Position numbers and translations under genes: made by a program
Shown here: in pieces, positions 1 through 5,291 of the stretch
How positions within the stretch are numbered: position 1 is the stretch's first letter
Layout of the letters: each line of letters opens with the position of its first letter
NCBI GenBank assembly: GCA_022793555.1
Contig: JAAWDB010000045.1
Coordinates: forward strand, 1-5,291
DNA length: 5,291 nucleotides
Origin: Bacilli bacterium
GTDB taxonomy: Bacteria; Bacillota_I; Bacilli_A; RF39; UBA660
Direction of reading: 5' to 3'
The notes under the pieces: generated by a model
What the model was told of the DNA's origin: nothing
The model's database searches: none
What the model saw: the letters and a program-made list of their open reading frames with translations, nothing else

Positions 1-893
1 AAATATCTCTACGAAGAGTAATCAATGTTCCAAAAAGAAAAATTGGAGCCAGTACTATTGCCAATATTGAGGCTCTTGCAAACGAAAAAAATATCAGTAT
101 GTTTGATGCCATTGAAAAAGGAAAAGAATTAGAATTTAAAAATTTAATTTTAGAACTTCAAAAAGAAAGTGAATCATTATCACTTACCGAATTAATTGAT
201 GTCATTTTAGAAAAATCGGGAATGAAAGAAGAATTGGAACACGACCCATCTTTAGAAAGTGAATTACGTTTAGATAACTTAATGGAATTTAAAAGTATAA
301 CCGCTACTTTTGAAGAAACAACGGGAAGTGTAAATTTAGGAGATTTCCTAGAAGAAATAAGTTTGATTGCTGATATAACGGAACATAAAGATTTTGAAGA
401 TGTCGTAACATTAATGACGATTCATAGTGCAAAAGGACTAGAGTTTGATGTAGTCTTCTTAGTGGGTATGGAAGAAGGAATATTTCCTCATGCCAATGCT
501 TTAGTTGATCGTGATGGCATTGAAGAAGAAAGAAGATTAATGTATGTCGGAATTACCAGGGCGCGAAAATTATTATATTTAACCAATGCTAAACGTCGAA
601 TGCTCTATGGAAAAGATTCCTCAAATCCACCAAGTCGATTCATTGAAGAAATTGATTCTGAATTAATGGACAGGAGCAATAATAGCATTAAAGAAGAAAA
701 AATAATGAACAAAAGTGATATGTATAGTGATACCGAAGTAGAGTATCAAAATGGCGATGTCGTAAATCACGTTACTTACGGACGTGGTGTCGTAATAGGT
801 GTAGATAAAACAATCGTCACTATTGCCTTTGCTAAAAATTTTGGTGTTCGTAAATTAATGAAAAATCATAAAAGTTTAAAAAAAGTGTTATAG
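1..893 (+). CDS. pcrA: ATP-dependent DNA helicase PcrA (UvrD/Rep family, SF1A), 3' part
   Basis: PcrA is a 3'-5' DNA helicase that acts in DNA repair and plasmid replication and clears proteins and RNA polymerase from DNA. The reading frame is open from base 3 through the left edge (first residues ISLRRVINVPKRKIGAS), so the gene starts outside the window and the ATG at 99 is internal. The 296 visible residues cover the end of subdomain 2B, domain 2A and the C-terminal tail. Motif V (TIHSAKGLEF) is at 417-446, followed by the EEGIFPH segment. Motif VI (EEERRLMYVGITRAR) starts at 522, with its arginine fingers, and NPPSRFIEEI follows. From about 747 on, GDVVNHVTYGRGVVIG and FGVRKL match the small Tudor-like C-terminal domain that in Bacillota PcrA binds RNA polymerase. 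The linker before it is short. Two oddities are that the 2B 'RGIG' DNA-contact motif reads RKIG, and that the segment after it is roughly ten residues shorter than in Bacillus PcrA. Walker motifs I-IV lie upstream and cannot be checked. Confidence 0.95.
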   Translation, partial: ISLRRVINVPKRKIGASTIANIEALANEKNISMFDAIEKGKELEFKNLILELQKESESLSLTELIDVILEKSGMKEELEHDPSLESELRLDNLMEFKSITATFEETTGSVNLGDFLEEISLIADITEHKDFEDVVTLMTIHSAKGLEFDVVFLVGMEEGIFPHANALVDRDGIEEERRLMYVGITRARKLLYLTNAKRRMLYGKDSSNPPSRFIEEIDSELMDRSNNSIKEEKIMNKSDMYSDTEVEYQNGDVVNHVTYGRGVVIGVDKTIVTIAFAKNFGVRKLMKNHKSLKKVL

Positions 894-898
894 GAGGG
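893..898 (+). promoter_or_regulatory. Ribosome binding site of the 274-aa gene, overlapping the pcrA stop
   Basis: GGAGGG begins on the last base of the pcrA TAG stop and ends 4 nt before the ATG at 903. That spacing is slightly tight for this ATG, but it would be 19 nt for the next in-frame ATG at 918, so 903 is the better start. The overlap with the pcrA stop suggests the two genes are translationally coupled. Confidence 0.75.
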
Positions 899-902
899 TT
901 TT

Positions 903-1727
903 ATGAAAAAAAATAACATGAATGGAGTAATGGATTTAATATTAAAAAATAAATTAGAGAAAAGAGCTATTGTAGCAGGACTTTTAAATAATGAAAATGA
1001 ATGTGAATTGATCGAAAGAAAAAGAAATGGTTATTGGCAAATTATATTAGAAGAAAAACGTCTACTTATTAATGCCCGAGCTGAATCTTTATCACGTTGT
1101 TATTACCTATTAGTTACTGGGCTAAAAAATTTTTGCTCTTTGGTAAAAAATCAATCACTAGAATTAACATTGATAGAAAATGAAAATAATTGTCATGCAA
1201 TAATTCATAGAGGAGATCAACTTTTGAATCAATTTTCTTGCCCTTCTGATGAGTTTAGTAGAGAATTGAAAAAAAAAGGAATGCTAAACAGTTTATATGA
1301 AGAACCATTATCTAAATCAATTAAACAAAAAGAATTAGCTTTGGAATATTTTCTTTTATATCCATATAAAAATACATATAACCAAAGTATATGGCTAGAA
1401 AAGCTTCAAAAAGAAGATTTATCAGAAACGATATATACTTTAAAGCTTCAAGATGAAGATGAAAGCAATTATCTTTTTAAACGTATAATGTATCGAATTC
1501 CAAAGAAACAACTTGAGAAACAATTTCCCGAATTAAGTAATTATCTACTAAATCCTAATAATTATTGTGTAATAAAAAGTGTTGATGGAAATACTTTTTT
1601 AGCTAGTTTAGGAAACAGTGAAAATGAAATTGTATTACAAACTCAATCTGATACAATTAAAGATGCATTAGAAGAATTAGAATTTACATTAAAAAATAAT
1701 CAAAGAAGAATAAGAAAGAGTGAATAA
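903..1727 (+). CDS. Uncharacterised 274-residue protein between pcrA and the nucleotidyltransferase
   Basis: I do not recognise this protein. It starts at the ATG at 903, behind a good ribosome binding site and 9 nt after pcrA, and overlaps the next gene by 8 nt, so it is almost certainly cotranscribed and really translated. No signal peptide, membrane segment or metal-binding CxxC pair is visible. Six cysteines are scattered (34, 66, 78, 97, 113, 222). The protein is charged, rich in Lys, Glu and Asn, and ends in a basic tail (RRIRKSE). By eye, three stretches read as two strands followed by a helix: residues about 44-77 (GYWQIILEEKRLLINA then an amphipathic helix), about 86-122, and about 222-264 (TFLASLG, EIVLQTQ, then DTIKDALEELEFTLKN). 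This repeated pattern is only an inference. Residues 137-215 look mainly helical. Base composition and codon use resemble the neighbours, so there is no sign of recent transfer. Its position suggests, but does not prove, a DNA-related or housekeeping role. Confidence 0.85.
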   Translation: MKKNNMNGVMDLILKNKLEKRAIVAGLLNNENECELIERKRNGYWQIILEEKRLLINARAESLSRCYYLLVTGLKNFCSLVKNQSLELTLIENENNCHAIIHRGDQLLNQFSCPSDEFSRELKKKGMLNSLYEEPLSKSIKQKELALEYFLLYPYKNTYNQSIWLEKLQKEDLSETIYTLKLQDEDESNYLFKRIMYRIPKKQLEKQFPELSNYLLNPNNYCVIKSVDGNTFLASLGNSENEIVLQTQSDTIKDALEELEFTLKNNQRRIRKSE

Positions 1728-2631
1728 ATTGAAAGAATTAACACTAGTTGTGATGGCTGCTGGTATGGGCTCCCGTTTTGGTGGCTTAAAGCAAATTACT
1801 CCTGTCGATGAAAGTGCCAACTTTTTAATTGACTATTCGGTATATGATGCGATTAAAGCAGGATTTCAAAAAGTCGTTTTTATAATAAAAAAAGAAAACG
1901 CGGAGATTTTTAAAAGAACAATCGGTAAGCGTCTCGAAAGTAAAATAAAAGTAGAATATGCCTATCAATAATTAGAAAATGTCCCATCATATATATATAT
2001 TCAAGCAAATAGAGTAAAACCATGGGGAACAGTACATGCTATATTAGCAGCAAAAGATTTTATTGATGGATCATTTGCGGTAATTAATGCGGATGATTTT
2101 TATGGTTTTGATTCTTATAAAACGGTCGCTAATTTTTTAAAAGCTTATGATAATCCGAAAGAGCATGTATCTATACCTTATCCTTTTAATAAGGTTGATA
2201 GCAAATATGGTTTTGTCAAACGCGGTGTTTTATATTTAAATGGTGAAAACGTTGAAAGAATTGTCGAATGCAGTATTGGTTACGAAAATGACTCAGTAAT
2301 AGCGAAACCTCTAAATGGGGATGAACCTTTTAAAATCGAACCCAATCATCCAGTATCCATGAATATGTTTGGATTCCAAAATGAGATTTTATCCTATCTA
2401 GAAGAATATTTTCTCGACTTTCTAAATGAGCATCAAAATGACTTAGAAACCGCCGAATGTTTAATTTCAGAATTTTTAGAAACTGCTCTAGAAGAAAAGA
2501 AAATAAATTTAAAATATCGTACCTCCGATGGTTTATGGCTTGGTATGACTTATAAAGAAGACTTAGATGAAGTAAAAGAAAAAATAAAATATTTAAAAGA
2601 AAAAGGAGAGTATCCAACGCATCTATGGTAG
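1720..2631 (+). pseudogene. Nucleotidyltransferase-like gene interrupted by one in-frame TAA stop
   Basis: This is a sugar-nucleotide (NTP_transferase-type) nucleotidyltransferase of about 303 codons. Such enzymes join an NTP and a sugar phosphate, but the substrate cannot be read here. The N-terminus carries the nucleotide-binding signature VVMAAGMGSRFGGLKQI (glycines 15, 17, 21 and 22, Arg19, Lys24). After the stop come KPWGT (from residue 100), INADDFYG with the likely metal-binding Asp125/Asp126, KYGFVKRG, and a C-terminus WLGMTYKEDLDEV with a final YPTHLW. A TAA at 1969-1971 (codon 84) interrupts the frame after YAYQ, where relatives usually have Q-E-L, so GAA to TAA is a one-base change. 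All of the following 219 codons stay open and family-like in the same frame, so there is no frameshift. No ATG, GTG or TTG occurs in frame between the stop and 2359, so restart could only make a 90-residue tail without the catalytic Asp pair. The start is GTG 1720 (8-nt overlap with the upstream gene) or TTG 1729, which gives MKELTLVVMAAG and fits the family slightly better. Both have weak purine-rich Shine-Dalgarno sequences. Confidence 0.85.
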
Positions 2632-2640
2632 TTTTTTGCT

Positions 2641-2646
2641 GAGGAG
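2641..2646 (+). promoter_or_regulatory. Ribosome binding site of ligA
   Basis: GAGGAG lies 10 nt before the ATG at 2657, in the 25-nt gap after the nucleotidyltransferase stop. It fixes the ligA start and lets ligA be translated independently of the interrupted gene upstream. Confidence 0.75.
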
Positions 2647-2653
2647 AATATAA

Positions 2654-4663
<2,010 letters not shown>

Positions 4664-4708
4664 AAATCTATGATATCCTCATTTTTAATGATTAAAAAGA
4701 AAGTGATA

Positions 4709-4737
4709 TTGACAAAAAAATAAAAAATTAGTATATT
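4709..4737 (+). promoter_or_regulatory. Sigma-A-type promoter of the lysS T-box transcript
   Basis: TTGACA (4709-4714, a perfect -35) is followed by 17 nt and TATATT (4732-4737, 5 of 6 matches to TATAAT). The expected start of transcription is near 4744, just ahead of the base of Stem I of the leader. The AT-rich spacer and the position directly before a T-box leader make this a convincing housekeeping promoter that separates lysS from the pcrA-ligA unit. Confidence 0.88.
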
Positions 4738-4743
4738 AAGGGC

Positions 4744-4950
4744 ATAAAACGTGATGAAGATAATAAGTAGCATATTGATTTCTAAAAAGAGACGTAAGGG
4801 TTGGTGAAACTTACGAGATAAAATATTCGCGAAAAAAGATATTGGAACGTTTCCGGACTCTCCGTTAAAGAGCAAAGTGCATGGCAACATGAATTAAGGT
4901 GGTACCGCGGATTTAACAGGAATTCGTCCTTTCGGACATCCTGTTTTTTT
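4744..4950 (+). promoter_or_regulatory. T-box leader (tRNA-Lys-sensing riboswitch) of lysS
   Basis: This cis-acting RNA binds uncharged tRNA and then allows read-through into lysS. By hand, the base of Stem I pairs 4747-4751 with 4848-4852. AATA 4762-4765 pairs with TATT 4840-4843 below the specifier loop. AGTA 4766-4769 faces GAA 4831-4833, the usual S-turn. Above that, GC 4770-4771 pairs with 4829-4830 and ATATT 4772-4776 with 4822-4826. The distal stem CGTAAG 4793-4798 pairs with 4810-4815 and is capped by a GGTTGGTGAAA loop. The specifier side of the loop is an A run (4832-4837) followed by G4838, so only AAA or AAG, both lysine, can be read. Stem III pairs CTCT 4858-4861 with AGAG 4869-4872 around CCGTTAA. 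The T-box sequence AATTAAGGTGGTACCGCG is at 4892-4909. In the antiterminator, AAGG 4896-4899 pairs with CCTT 4928-4931 and GCGGATT 4907-4913 with 4921-4927. Its 7-nt bulge begins TGGT, which fits an ACCA tRNA end. Confidence 0.95.
4915..4950 (+). terminator. Rho-independent terminator of the lysS T-box leader
   Basis: AACAGGA (4915-4921) pairs with TCCTGTT (4939-4945). An inner stem GTCC (4926-4929) pairs with GGAC (4934-4937) around a TTTC loop, and a run of seven T ends at 4950. Bases 4915-4931 are shared with the antiterminator, so the two structures exclude each other. This hairpin stops transcription when tRNA-Lys is charged. Confidence 0.92.
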
Positions 4951-4955
4951 ATGAA

Positions 4956-4962
4956 AGAAGGA
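4956..4962 (+). promoter_or_regulatory. Ribosome binding site of lysS
   Basis: AGAAGGA sits 6 nt before the ATG at 4969. An in-frame ATG at 4951 lies directly against the terminator T run and has no such site in front of it, so 4969 is preferred. Confidence 0.7.
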
Positions 4963-4968
4963 AATATT

Positions 4969-5291
4969 ATGAGAACTTTTACAGAACAAGAATTAGTCAG
5001 ACGTGAGAAATTAAAAAATATTCCCAATCCTTATCCCGAAAAATTTATCACCAACTATGAAATTGTCGATGCGGCAAATCTAAGTGATGGTATAACCGGA
5101 GTTCGTGTTGCTGGAAGAATTATTTTAATGCGCAAAATGGGAAAAATGGCCTTTTTAACGATTGGTGATATCAAAGGTCGCATTCAAATATCAATTAAAA
5201 TTGATTGCGTTGGTGAGGAAAATTATGCTTTCTTTAAAGAAAACTTTGACTTGGGAGATTTTATTGGAGTTGAAGGAGAAGTTTTTACAAC
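4969..5291 (+). CDS. lysS: Lysyl-tRNA synthetase, class II (5' part)
   Basis: LysS attaches lysine to tRNA-Lys in the cytoplasm using ATP. The window holds its first 107 codons, and the gene runs off the right edge. The N-terminal helix EQELVRREKLKNI and the NPYPEKF segment are typical of bacterial LysS. They lead into the OB-fold anticodon-binding domain: VRVAGRIILMRKMGKMAFLT (45-64), then GDIKGRIQI and LGDFIGVEGEVF. The RKMGK motif and the pattern VGEENYAFFK before LGDFIG separate it from AspS and AsnS. The N-terminus is a little shorter than in many relatives. The catalytic class II motifs lie beyond the window. The lysine-specific T-box leader directly upstream supports the same assignment independently and predicts induction when lysine or charged tRNA-Lys runs low. 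Confidence 0.95.
   Translation, partial: MRTFTEQELVRREKLKNIPNPYPEKFITNYEIVDAANLSDGITGVRVAGRIILMRKMGKMAFLTIGDIKGRIQISIKIDCVGEENYAFFKENFDLGDFIGVEGEVFT

Noticed and set aside
99..893. ATG at 99 as the true start of the helicase gene
   Set aside because: The frame stays open to base 3 with conserved PcrA residues (RRVINVPKR) upstream, so the ATG is internal to a gene cut by the window edge.
1969..1971. Alternative genetic code or programmed frameshift at the TAA
   Set aside because: pcrA, the 274-codon gene and ligA use TAG or TAA as normal stops, none has an internal TAA, and the frame is unchanged across the site. One isolated codon is better explained by mutation or error.
2330..2617. Minus-strand reading frame of 95 codons opposite the nucleotidyltransferase
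   Set aside because: It lies opposite conserved family sequence, is full of Leu/Phe as expected from the complement of AT-rich coding DNA, and has no supporting start context.
2359..2631. Separate 90-residue gene
   Set aside because: It is in frame with the interrupted nucleotidyltransferase and encodes its C-terminal end. It has no ribosome binding site and is treated as part of the broken gene.
4951..4968. Upstream in-frame ATG (4951) as the lysS start
   Set aside because: It directly follows the terminator T run without a ribosome binding site, and AGAAGGA at 4956-4962 clearly serves the ATG at 4969.

Overview
The window is AT-rich (clearly below 40% GC by eye), and all of its protein genes lie on the + strand. 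Tryptophan is read from TGG and no TGA falls inside a gene, so the standard bacterial code fits. Bacillota-type PcrA, an NAD-dependent DNA ligase, AGGAGG-like ribosome binding sites and a complete T-box leader all point to a low-GC Gram-positive bacterium. I would guess a Bacilli or Erysipelotrichia-like lineage rather than a code-4 mycoplasma. The exact lineage cannot be read from this stretch.

Positions 1-4663 look like one transcription unit. It begins with the 3' end of pcrA (UvrD-family helicase). Then come an unrecognised 274-residue protein gene (903-1727), a sugar-nucleotidyltransferase-like gene interrupted by a single in-frame TAA (1720-2631), and a full-length ligA (2657-4663). The spacings are 9 nt, an 8-nt overlap and 25 nt, with no terminator or clear promoter between them. 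PcrA and LigA are DNA-repair and replication enzymes that often sit side by side in Bacillota. The two extra genes between them are the accessory part of this locus.

After ligA there is a 305-nt non-coding gap. It holds a strong sigma-A-type promoter (TTGACA, 17 nt, TATATT) and a T-box leader. In the leader, Stem I, a purine-rich specifier loop that can only spell a lysine codon, Stem III, the T-box sequence and mutually exclusive antiterminator and terminator hairpins can all be drawn by hand. It controls lysS (class II lysyl-tRNA synthetase), whose first 107 codons close the window.

The points most worth a second look are the nonsense codon in an otherwise intact nucleotidyltransferase, the lysine T-box, the unknown gene inserted between pcrA and ligA, and an altered DNA-contact motif in PcrA. 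I see no mobile element, CRISPR array, tRNA or rRNA, and nothing that clearly amounts to a wholly new system.
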